Assembly (NCBI GenBank): GCA_016297775.1
Contig: JAEDGA010000065.1
Span: 1 to 5,916, forward strand
Direction of reading: 5' to 3'
Origin: Candidatus Methanomethylophilaceae archaeon
Lineage (GTDB): Archaea; Thermoplasmatota; Thermoplasmata; Methanomassiliicoccales; Methanomethylophilaceae
DNA length: 5,916 bases
Within the stretch, counting starts at the first letter, position 1. Each line of letters opens with the position of its first letter. The notes beneath the pieces are model-generated. The model did no database searches and was not told where the DNA came from. It saw nothing but the letters and a program-made list of their open reading frames with translations. Made by a program: the position numbers and the translations under genes. Shown one piece after another: positions 1 to 5,843 of this stretch.

Positions 1-433
1 ATGCGAGTGTGACCACGAGTGTGACCGCGAACATGAGCGGATGCGCCACCGTGACCGGGGTCATGAACACCAGTTCCGCGAACACGTACACCAGGACCAT
101 GTTAAGCAATCCTATGGTCGTGTTCCAGAGTGTCCTTCCCACGATAACGTCATAGAGTTCCGTGGGACTCTGCAGTATCGTGTCCAATGTACCGTTCATC
201 CTGTCATACATCAACGTGAAACTGGATGCGAACAGGGTGTTCCCCCACATACCCAGGACACCTCCTCCAAGTATGGCTTGTAACACGATGGTGTCGCTCT
301 TCTCCGGATACATCATCAACATAACGGCGGTGAACAGGAACGGTGCTATTATGCTGGGTATTATCCATTGCGGATCCGCGGCGAAGTTTATGAACTGCTG
401 TTGGAAGGAAGCCTTCACAGCCCTTATGTTCAT
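1..433 (-). CDS. ABC-2 type transporter permease, N-terminal 144 residues (runs off left edge)
   Basis: This is the membrane subunit of an ABC exporter, predicted to form the substrate path in the cytoplasmic membrane with the ATPase encoded just upstream. Reading from the ATG at 433 the frame stays open to base 1 and begins MNIRAVKASFQQQF. Hydrophobic segments lie at about residues 23-42, 49-75 and 104-124, with a fourth starting near 132. Between the second and third is YDRMNGTLDTILQSP (76-90), which resembles the charged R-x-x-G-T coupling segment of the ABC2_membrane family (established family knowledge). The ATG directly follows the TGA of the ATPase gene with no bases between, so translational coupling is likely. 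The ATG at 437 is out of frame and gives a shadow peptide. Roughly half the protein should lie outside the window. The substrate cannot be read from the sequence. Confidence 0.9.
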   Translation of the reverse strand, partial: MNIRAVKASFQQQFINFAADPQWIIPSIIAPFLFTAVMLMMYPEKSDTIVLQAILGGGVLGMWGNTLFASSFTLMYDRMNGTLDTILQSPTELYDVIVGRTLWNTTIGLLNMVLVYVFAELVFMTPVTVAHPLMFAVTLVVTLA

Positions 434-1393
434 TCATTCACCGCCGGTGAGGTATAGATAGGTCTCCTCCAGGGATGGTTCGTCGAAACCGATGTTCCTG
501 ATATCGTATTTCTGAAGGATCTCCTCGAGCTCTTCGATCGGATCGTCCTTTCCGTTGAAACGTACGCTCACGACATACTTCCCTCCTGCCTTCTCGATGA
601 CCGTGTTGGTCACACCATCGATGGAGTTCATCATTCCGATGGATTCGGTGGGATCGTATATCACCATGGCACGGATCATGGAATCATCCGATACCATGTC
701 CCTCAGCTGATCGATCGTACCGTATCCTACGATCCTCCCTCTCTTCAGAAGGATCATCCTGTCACAGAGCTCCTCCGCTTCGAACATATAATGCGTAGTG
801 AGTATGACGGTCTTGCCGCTAAGCGACAGATCCTTGACGATCTTGCGCACTTGCTTGGAAATCTCCGGATCCAGGCCTATGGTGGGTTCGTCCAGGAACA
901 GGACCTCCGGATCGTTGATAAGTGCTCTGGCTATGTGTATGCGCTGTTTCATCCCGCGGGAGTAGTCCTCCACGGGTCTGTCCGCGGCATCGGTCATGCC
1001 GACAAGTTCCAACGTATCTGAAATGCGGGATTCGCGTATGTTCTTCGGCACACCGTAAAGGTCTGCGAAATATCTGAGATTCTGTCTTCCGGTGAGTCTG
1101 TAATACAAACCCCTCTCTCCGCCGGAGACCATGTTTATGCGTTTGCGGAGTTCGCGGGTCCTCCTGTCATCGGATACATCGATCCCCAGGACCTCCGCAT
1201 TCCCGGATGTCGGCTTTAGGAGGGTGGACATCATCCTGATGGTGGTGGTCTTCCCGGCACCGTTCGGTCCGAGTATCCCGAATATCTCTCCTTTCATGAC
1301 ATCGAAGGAGATGGAATCCACTGCGACCTTCTCCGAATCCTTTTCTCCGAACACCCTTTTCAGATTCTTTACAGTGATGGTGGGCGATACCAT
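434..1393 (-). CDS. ABC transporter ATP-binding protein (DrrA/NatA-like exporter ATPase)
   Basis: A 319-aa cytoplasmic ATPase that powers the ABC-2 permease encoded directly downstream. Visible motifs are Walker A GPNGAGKTT (42-50), signature YSRGMKQRI (144-152), Walker B VLFLDEP (164-170) followed by TIGLDP, and the H-loop histidine (H201 in TTHYMFEAEE). The C-terminal extension ends SLEETYLYLTGGE, as in daunorubicin-resistance/Na+-efflux type ATPases. The usual Q-loop glutamine is not evident: the segment reads NMVSGGERGLYYRLTGRQNL. The start at 1393 is chosen because GGAGG (1405-1401) lies 7 nt upstream and the next residues match the family N-terminus. An in-frame ATG at 1483 would add 30 unrelated residues and translate through the promoter and dyad. 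Efflux of a drug, antimicrobial or ion is the likely role; the substrate is unknown. Confidence 0.95.
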   Translation of the reverse strand: MVSPTITVKNLKRVFGEKDSEKVAVDSISFDVMKGEIFGILGPNGAGKTTTIRMMSTLLKPTSGNAEVLGIDVSDDRRTRELRKRINMVSGGERGLYYRLTGRQNLRYFADLYGVPKNIRESRISDTLELVGMTDAADRPVEDYSRGMKQRIHIARALINDPEVLFLDEPTIGLDPEISKQVRKIVKDLSLSGKTVILTTHYMFEAEELCDRMILLKRGRIVGYGTIDQLRDMVSDDSMIRAMVIYDPTESIGMMNSIDGVTNTVIEKAGGKYVVSVRFNGKDDPIEELEEILQKYDIRNIGFDEPSLEETYLYLTGGE

Positions 1394-1400
1394 TTCCGTT

Positions 1401-1405
1401 CCTCC
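1401..1405 (-). promoter_or_regulatory. Shine-Dalgarno site deciding the ATPase start
   Basis: GGAGG on the minus strand sits 7 nt before the ATG at 1393. This supports that start over the in-frame ATG at 1483. Confidence 0.8.
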
Positions 1406-1428
1406 GAGATTGATATACCCAGATATCG

Positions 1429-1436
1429 ATTTAAAA
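1429..1436 (-). promoter_or_regulatory. Putative TATA box for the ABC transporter genes
   Basis: TTTTAAAT on the minus strand lies in the 97-bp gap before the ATPase gene. A start about 25 nt downstream would fall near 1407 and give a short leader that still contains the GGAGG site. No clear purine-rich BRE precedes it. A second AT-rich stretch (TATATC, about 1417-1412) would give a nearly leaderless mRNA, which fits less well with the strong ribosome-binding site. Confidence 0.45.
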
Positions 1437-1442
1437 TGATGT

Positions 1443-1467
1443 ATCGGTACACATCCTGTGTACCGAT
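1443..1467. promoter_or_regulatory. Perfect 11-bp dyad, probable operator of the ABC transporter genes
   Basis: The arms ATCGGTACACA (1443-1453) and TGTGTACCGAT (1457-1467) are exact reverse complements separated by TCC. The dyad ends 6 bp upstream of the putative TATA box, covering roughly -36 to -60 relative to the inferred start. This placement suits binding of a dimeric HTH regulator, and efflux ABC genes are often controlled by MarR, TetR or PadR-like repressors (general knowledge). It could instead be a 3' stem-loop of the hydantoinase-like gene, which ends 24 bp away. However, the stem is only about half G+C and no long T-run follows, so an operator seems more likely. Confidence 0.6.
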
Positions 1468-1490
1468 GGGTATTGTTTAACACAGAAGGA

Positions 1491-3542
1491 TCAAACGTCC
1501 CACTTGCGATCGAGATCGGAGTAGTACGAACTGACCTCTCTGACCTTGAACTCCTTCGGTTTACCGACGGCGGTCACTGTCAGTGTAGTTTCGATTAGAA
1601 CGGATCCTCCGTATTCGTCACCGAATCCGAACTTCTTGTCCTTGGTCTCGAACCTTATCTCGAACCTGTCCGCACCTGCCGCGAGAGCGCGTTCGGAGAC
1701 GACCTCCTCTCCCTTCTTCTTGGCGTATTCTATAGCTTCGGAATATTTGTCGAACTCCATCTTTCCGAAGGAGGCGAACAGGGTACATCTGGGATCCTCC
1801 GCACCTCCCTCACCTTTGAAAGGTATGATCAGTATGTCGATGGATTCGATGATGTTACCGGTTATGGCACCCACCGCATTTCCCACATGGGAGTATTTTG
1901 ACAGTACCAGTTCGGTGCCGAAGATCTCCGCGACCTTTGGGAAGTATGCCCTGACGGGTGCACCGATTCCGATGATAGGTTTGTTGAGCTTGATGCTGCA
2001 TGAATAATCCAATCCGTCCTTTCCGGTGATCGCTTTTTCCATGAGGTCCTTGGTGATGACGTCGGGATCCATGCACTTGGTCTCCTCGAAGAACAGTTTC
2101 TTCAGGAGTTCGGAGGAGATCTTCTCGATGACAGCGTTCTTGGCCAGTGCGATGAACTCGTCGGTATCGATGCCCATCTTCTTCGCCTGATGTATCGCAC
2201 CGTTGCGGGATGCTTCGGCATCGAACTCCACGTAGCTACCCTCGGCATGCAGGAGGTCGGTGGGTGTGAATCCGATACGCTGGATCATTCCCAGTTCCTC
2301 CATTTTTGGTACGTTGAGTCCGTACGGGTGTATGCCCAAGGTATCGTTTATTTCGGTCAGGCTCTTGGGTTCGTCGGTTATCGCCTCCAGGAACTTCCTG
2401 TCGTCATCGGTCAGGAATGTGGCATCGATGTTCTTCAGCTTGATGAAGAACTCCACCTCCTGGGTGATCTTGTTCTCGTCGAGACATGCGGGTATGAATC
2501 TCGGTTTGGCATCTGCGGCCTTCTTGAGCTTCTCGGAGATGCATGGCCATTTGGTGGATGCGATACAGAGAGGTACGACGCGGATGCTGGCGAGTTTCAG
2601 GTCCTTTCCGTTTACCATGATCCTGCTGTCCCCTCCGATTCCGGAGGTTGCGATCTCGGCCGCCAGGACTCTCGTTCTCTTGCCGCCGATAACGGCACCC
2701 TCCTTCTCCAATCTGGGGGTACCGTTCCTCAGGATACCTATGTCGGTGGTGGTCCCTCCCATATCCATGACGATGGCATCCTGTATGCCGGTCAGGTTCT
2801 TCGCACCGATCAGGGATGCGGCGGGTCCGGAGAGGATGGTCTCTATGGGCCTTTGGAGAGCGATGTTCTCCCCCATGATGGATCCGTCACCCTTGACGAT
2901 CATCAGAGGGGCATCGATGCCGACGTTGCTCATCACAGCCTTGACGGATACTATGAGTTCTTTGATGATAGGGATCAGGCGAGCGTTCATCACGCAGGTG
3001 ACGGTACGCTCGTTGAATCCGAGGCTGGACGAGAGCTGGTGTCCGCATACAATCGGTACATCGAGGATCTCCTTCGTTATCTCGAAGAGACGGTTCTCGT
3101 GTTCCGGATTCCTTACACTGAGGTATGATGTTATGGCGACACCGTCCACCTTGCCCTTGACGGACTTTAGGAATCCGGCTGCGGCCTCCTCGTCCAACGG
3201 TTCCTTCTCGGTACCGTTGAGCTTGTGACCGCCCTTTATACAGATGTATTCGTCCACAGGGATCGATCTGTCGAACTCGCGTCCTACGGCGATGAGCGCT
3301 ACGCGACACCCCTTGCCTTCGACGATGGAGTTGGTGGCAAGTGTGGACGACAGCGATACCATCTTGACATCCTTGAAGAGTTCAGGATCGAAACCTTCGA
3401 TGGAACCTTTGATACCTAGCGAAAGGTCGTTTCTTGTGGTGAGGGATTTTGAACTGCAAACAACCTCTCCGGAGGCCATATCGACTATGACAGCGTCGGT
3501 GTATGTGCCCCCGGTATCGAAACCGAGTCCGTAATCGACCAT
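1491..3542 (-). CDS. Hydantoinase A/oxoprolinase-family protein (ASKHA ATPase fold), linked to corrinoid methyltransferase genes
   Basis: A 683-aa cytoplasmic protein of the HyuA/oxoprolinase family. Phosphate-binding motif GFDTGGTYTDAV lies at 7-18, STLATNSIVEG at 66-76, GGH at 104-106, GDGS and PIETILSGPAAS at 218-243, the second nucleotide-binding motif DMGGTTTDIG at 260-269, and GIGGDS at 301-306. The family motif TPTDLLHAEGSY is at 426-437, preceded by a winged-helix-like stretch (about 378-425). GIGAPVRAYFPK (525-536) and NAVGAITG (555-562) match the family C-terminal region. No HyuB partner is present, so true hydantoinase or 5-oxoprolinase activity is doubtful. ASKHA ATPases also form the core of RamA-type reductive activators of corrinoid proteins, so an ATP-dependent role in maintaining the neighbouring corrinoid protein is my inference. 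The start at 3542 is 4 nt after the zinc-ribbon gene and has a strong ribosome-binding site. Confidence 0.92.
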   Translation of the reverse strand: MVDYGLGFDTGGTYTDAVIVDMASGEVVCSSKSLTTRNDLSLGIKGSIEGFDPELFKDVKMVSLSSTLATNSIVEGKGCRVALIAVGREFDRSIPVDEYICIKGGHKLNGTEKEPLDEEAAAGFLKSVKGKVDGVAITSYLSVRNPEHENRLFEITKEILDVPIVCGHQLSSSLGFNERTVTCVMNARLIPIIKELIVSVKAVMSNVGIDAPLMIVKGDGSIMGENIALQRPIETILSGPAASLIGAKNLTGIQDAIVMDMGGTTTDIGILRNGTPRLEKEGAVIGGKRTRVLAAEIATSGIGGDSRIMVNGKDLKLASIRVVPLCIASTKWPCISEKLKKAADAKPRFIPACLDENKITQEVEFFIKLKNIDATFLTDDDRKFLEAITDEPKSLTEINDTLGIHPYGLNVPKMEELGMIQRIGFTPTDLLHAEGSYVEFDAEASRNGAIHQAKKMGIDTDEFIALAKNAVIEKISSELLKKLFFEETKCMDPDVITKDLMEKAITGKDGLDYSCSIKLNKPIIGIGAPVRAYFPKVAEIFGTELVLSKYSHVGNAVGAITGNIIESIDILIIPFKGEGGAEDPRCTLFASFGKMEFDKYSEAIEYAKKKGEEVVSERALAAGADRFEIRFETKDKKFGFGDEYGGSVLIETTLTVTAVGKPKEFKVREVSSYYSDLDRKWDV

Positions 3543-3543
3543 C

Positions 3544-3552
3544 GGATCACCT
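3544..3552 (-). promoter_or_regulatory. Extended Shine-Dalgarno site overlapping the upstream stop codon
   Basis: AGGTGATCC on the minus strand is the complement of GGATCACCT, the conserved end of 16S rRNA. It overlaps the TGA (3549-3547) of the zinc-ribbon gene and lies just before the hydantoinase-like ATG, indicating translational coupling of the two genes. Confidence 0.75.
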
Positions 3553-3861
3553 GTTTCCGACGAATCCGTATCTGTTACGATAATCTTCCACGACGGAGCA
3601 GATGTGATCCGCCATGAATTTCTGTTGTTCCTTCGTGTTGATGCGCGGGGTCTCGTTGATGAAGAATTCGGTGTCGCACTTCTGGCATCTTACCTTGGGG
3701 CAACTCTTGAGAGCCTCGGAGCATCCTTGGCAGGCGAACGTCCTCGCATATAGTAACGAGAATTCGAATCCGCAATACGGGCATTTGAACTTTCTTAACG
3801 ATTCTGTGGTCTCGTATGAGAATCCTTTCCTTCTCATAGCCTCTGCATATCCGTCTGCCAT
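3547..3861 (-). CDS. Small cysteine-rich zinc-ribbon-like protein
   Basis: A 104-aa soluble protein with no signal peptide or membrane segment. I do not recognise a named family. Cysteines fall at C27-x2-C30, C44-x2-C47, C54, C59-x2-C62 and C88. The first four make a zinc-ribbon or rubredoxin-like knuckle pair (CPYC...CQGC); C54, C59 and C62 could form most of a second metal site. The tail (about 72-104) is charged and probably helical. The ATG at 3861 is the only one in frame after an upstream stop, apart from M9 at 3837. It has only a weak ribosome-binding match (GGCGGTTGATCC, 3876-3865). It is coupled to the hydantoinase-like gene by a 4-nt gap, which suggests the two proteins act together. 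Metal content (Zn or Fe-S) cannot be decided from sequence. Confidence 0.85.
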   Translation of the reverse strand: MADGYAEAMRRKGFSYETTESLRKFKCPYCGFEFSLLYARTFACQGCSEALKSCPKVRCQKCDTEFFINETPRINTKEQQKFMADHICSVVEDYRNRYGFVGNR

Positions 3862-3908
3862 CTGGGATCAACCGCCATAATGATTGTAAGAGGTTTGGAA
3901 AAGGTTTG

Positions 3909-3920
3909 TGTACAGTTTAT
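3909..3920 (-). promoter_or_regulatory. Possible internal promoter before the zinc-ribbon/hydantoinase-like pair
   Basis: The 61-bp gap after the UroD gene contains, on the minus strand, ATAAACTGTACA. This matches 11 of 12 bases with ATATACTGTACA at 5890-5879, which overlaps the consensus TATA box at the right end. If ATAAAC acts as a TATA element, transcription would start near 3893, about 32 nt before the zinc-ribbon ATG. The box itself is weak, so read-through from the upstream genes is equally possible. Confidence 0.3.
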
Positions 3921-3922
3921 GC

Positions 3923-5005
3923 TCAGAACGCACCGTAGATCTTGGTCGCCTCGACGACTGCCTTGATGTTGTCCATCTTGGTGTTGCAGTCTGGCGGGAC
4001 CTCGCATCCGGAGGAGATACAGTACTGAGACTTGAGTCCCCTCTTGCACAGGGAGGTCTTGACCTCCTGACAGAGGTCCTGGGTGACCTTGGTGATCTTC
4101 TCAGTGGTTCCCCTGATGAAGAGCTGGGGGTCGATCTGACCTGCAACGAGGCAGTGGTCTGCGTAGCCCTTCTCGATGACCTCGGATGCCTTGGGGGATC
4201 CGGGGATCAGCGGGTAGTATGCCATGGAGTAGATGGCGGGCTTGTAGTGGAGGATCTGGGTGTCCAGGTGGGGCAGGTCTGCGCAGTTGTGGATACAGAC
4301 TGCCATTCCCTCTTCCTTGACCAGGTCGTTGAGCTTGTCTGCGTAGTCCCTCTCGAACTCCTTGTACTCGGCGTCTCCGAGACAGGAGTAGTTGGCCCAG
4401 AGGTAATCCCAGCAGAGACCGTTCACACCGGTCTTTCCGAATGCCCTGATCATATCCTCGTCGTATGCGGTCGTGGTCTGCAGTGCCTTGTGGATGGCGG
4501 AGGGCTGGGTGAACATATCCATGAACATCCTCTCCGCTCCTGCGGACTGGGACAATGCGAGCAGAGGTCCCTCGAGGAATCCTGCGGTGATGCACTCGCC
4601 CTTGAGCTGGTCGGCGAAGTACTTGGTTCCCTCGATGAGGACACCGGACCTTCCCTTCCTGATGTCGGGGGCCTCGAGCTTCTCGTAGTCCTCGATGCTG
4701 TTGACGATGTGCTTGTCGACGAAGGGGGTGTTCTCCTCATCCATCCTGACGTGTGCTCCGAGGTCTCCGGCCATGACCGAGAGATCCATGAGACCGATGG
4801 CGAAGTCGAAGTCGAAGTACTTCTGACCTGCAACGAATGCCTGTCCGAAGAGCTTCGGGTCGTTCGCCCACTCCTGGTACGTTACGTTTCCAGGGAGGAG
4901 CTTCCTGCAGATACCGCAGGCGATGGGGTAGGTGGTGAGTCTGTCTACCTCTTCACCGGCGAGGGCTGCAAGTCCCCTCTCCATGTGTGTCATCTTGTCT
5001 GCCAT
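3923..5005 (-). CDS. UroD-family cobamide methyltransferase (MtaA/MtbA/CmuA-like)
   Basis: A 360-aa cytoplasmic TIM-barrel methyltransferase of the uroporphyrinogen decarboxylase family. It should transfer a methyl group between the corrinoid protein encoded just upstream and a thiol such as coenzyme M. The zinc site typical of MtaA/MtbA is visible: H239-N-C241 in CIHNCADLPH and C334 in SSGCEVPP. The N-terminus MTHMERGLAALAGEEVDRL is characteristic of the family. Thirteen cysteines are present, including C30-x2-C33 near the start. The start at 5005 is preferred over in-frame ATGs at 5038 and 5029, because AAGGAG (5021-5016) precedes it and the others lie inside the corrinoid gene. Start and upstream stop are 2 nt apart. 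As no substrate-specific methyltransferase is nearby, it may act with one encoded elsewhere, or carry out both half-reactions as MtsA does with methylthiols. Confidence 0.93.
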   Translation of the reverse strand: MADKMTHMERGLAALAGEEVDRLTTYPIACGICRKLLPGNVTYQEWANDPKLFGQAFVAGQKYFDFDFAIGLMDLSVMAGDLGAHVRMDEENTPFVDKHIVNSIEDYEKLEAPDIRKGRSGVLIEGTKYFADQLKGECITAGFLEGPLLALSQSAGAERMFMDMFTQPSAIHKALQTTTAYDEDMIRAFGKTGVNGLCWDYLWANYSCLGDAEYKEFERDYADKLNDLVKEEGMAVCIHNCADLPHLDTQILHYKPAIYSMAYYPLIPGSPKASEVIEKGYADHCLVAGQIDPQLFIRGTTEKITKVTQDLCQEVKTSLCKRGLKSQYCISSGCEVPPDCNTKMDNIKAVVEATKIYGAF

Positions 5006-5007
5006 GT

Positions 5008-5646
5008 TCACAGTACTCCTTTCAGCCATGCAACGCAATCCTGTGCGTTGTTGTCTCTGTGGTCTGCTCCGATCTCCTCAGCGAATGCGGGGGAGGTGGG
5101 TGGTCCACCGATGCAGACCTTGACCTTGCTTCTGTTGCCGTTCTCAACGAGTGCGTCGACGACAGCCTTCATTCCGTCCATGGTGGGGGTCATGAGGGTG
5201 GACAGTGCAAGTACGTTGAGGTTCTCCTTCTCGACGGCCTCTACGATGGTGTCGATGGGTGCGTCCTTTCCGAGATCGACGACATCGAATCCACCTGCGG
5301 TGAGCATGGTCTTGACGATGTTCTTTCCGATGTCGTGAACGTCTCCCTCGACGACGGCGGTCGCAGCTTTGAGCATCTTTCCCATGTCAGCCTTAGGGAT
5401 GGCGGGGAGGAGGATATCGAGTCCCGCGTACATGGTGTGTGCGGACATCAATACCTGGGGGAGGTAAACCTGGTGCGCTGCGTATTTCTCACCAACGATG
5501 GACATACCGTTGACGAGTCCTTCGTTAATCGCGTCGAGTGCAGCCATTCCCGAGTCCAGTGCTTCCTGTGCTCCGGCCTTTGCCTGATCGACCTTTCCAC
5601 CGACGACTGCGTCGCTCAATTTCTTGAGAATCTCTTCGTTTGTCAT
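5008..5646 (-). CDS. Corrinoid (B12-binding) methyl-carrier protein, MtbC/MttC-like
   Basis: A 212-aa methyl carrier. An N-terminal four-helix cap domain (about 1-90, including INEGLVNGMSIVGEKY and YLPQVLMSAHTMYAGLDIL) is followed by a Rossmann-type B12-binding domain (about 92-212). The cobalt-binding motif D102-V-H104-D-I-G107 is intact, with H104 as the expected lower axial ligand. The later S149-T-L151 and G180-G181-P motifs of the cobalamin tail-binding pocket are also present. Length and layout match corrinoid subunits of methylamine and methanol methyltransferase systems; which substrate it serves cannot be told. The start at 5646 is chosen for AAGGA 9 nt upstream and the family-typical N-terminus MTNEEILKKLSDAV. 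An in-frame ATG at 5739 would add 31 unrelated residues and run through the proximal TATA-like box. It is the first gene of the apparent operon. Confidence 0.95.
   Translation of the reverse strand: MTNEEILKKLSDAVVGGKVDQAKAGAQEALDSGMAALDAINEGLVNGMSIVGEKYAAHQVYLPQVLMSAHTMYAGLDILLPAIPKADMGKMLKAATAVVEGDVHDIGKNIVKTMLTAGGFDVVDLGKDAPIDTIVEAVEKENLNVLALSTLMTPTMDGMKAVVDALVENGNRSKVKVCIGGPPTSPAFAEEIGADHRDNNAQDCVAWLKGVL
5016..5021 (-). promoter_or_regulatory. Shine-Dalgarno site deciding the UroD methyltransferase start
   Basis: AAGGAG on the minus strand lies inside the last codons of the corrinoid gene. It ends 10 nt before the ATG at 5005, slightly long but the only good match near any candidate start. 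It implies coupled translation of the two proteins. Confidence 0.65.
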
Positions 5647-5655
5647 ATCCGTTCT

Positions 5656-5660
5656 TCCTT
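5656..5660 (-). promoter_or_regulatory. Shine-Dalgarno site deciding the corrinoid protein start
   Basis: AAGGA on the minus strand lies 9 nt before the ATG at 5646. The upstream ATG at 5739 has no comparable site. Confidence 0.65.
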
Positions 5661-5700
5661 TTTGGCACCGTAACAGTGTCGATATTGAATCGCTGAAATC

Positions 5701-5710
5701 ATTATATATA
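5701..5710 (-). promoter_or_regulatory. Proximal TATA-like box of the corrinoid methyltransferase operon
   Basis: TATATATAAT on the minus strand would place transcription start near 5680 and give a leader of about 34 nt containing the ribosome-binding site. The bases just upstream (TTACGC) do not fit the purine-rich BRE pattern, so this may be the weaker of two promoters. The sequence is nearly symmetric and its direction is not certain. Confidence 0.5.
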
Positions 5711-5720
5711 GCGTAACTAT

Positions 5721-5732
5721 GGATGGATATGG
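5721..5732 (+). repeat. Left copy of a 12-bp inverted repeat
   Basis: GGATGGATATGG here on the plus strand recurs on the minus strand at 5916-5905. This copy ends 10 bp upstream of the proximal TATA-like box, as judged from the corrinoid gene. Confidence 0.6.
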
Positions 5733-5843
5733 TATCCACGCTTGTTGGATTGTATCTACAAAATTCATAGTAACATTTTAGGAATATTTTTAATGTAATA
5801 TGGCCAGATGGTGTAAATTTTTGTTGTAATCAACTTAAAAAAT

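Noticed and set aside
5..26. Direct repeat GAGTGTGACC at 5-14 and 17-26
   Set aside because: It lies inside the permease coding frame and simply encodes a repeated Val-Thr-Leu pair of a membrane helix.
204..437. 77-codon minus-strand open frame starting at 437
   Set aside because: It is out of frame with the ABC-2 permease that starts at 433 and has no membrane segments, whereas the 433 frame encodes a clear permease.
1443..1467. Dyad read as an intrinsic terminator of the hydantoinase-like gene
   Set aside because: The stem is only about half G+C and the longest T-run nearby is four bases. Its position directly upstream of a promoter fits an operator better, although the terminator reading is not excluded.
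1394..1483. N-terminal extension of the ABC ATPase to an ATG at 1483
   Set aside because: It would translate through the 11-bp dyad, the TATA-like box and the GGAGG site, and adds residues unlike the family.
2190..3228. Two plus-strand open frames of more than 300 codons opposite the hydantoinase-like gene
   Set aside because: Both are antisense shadows of a gene whose motifs are unmistakable; neither has a recognisable domain.
3908..5338. 476-codon open frame on the plus strand across the UroD and corrinoid genes
   Set aside because: It is antisense to two genes with clear domain motifs. Its product is a low-complexity mix rich in Val, Leu, Gly, Asp and Cys, typical of the reverse complement of biased coding DNA.
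5647..5739. N-terminal extension of the corrinoid protein to an ATG at 5739
   Set aside because: It covers the proximal TATA-like box and part of the left repeat, and adds 31 residues before a complete family-typical start.
5818..5842. Hairpin-like TTTTTGTTG / CAAC-TT-AAAAA in the AT-rich region
   Set aside because: The stem relies mainly on A-T pairs with a 2-nt bulge, which is expected by chance at this base composition.
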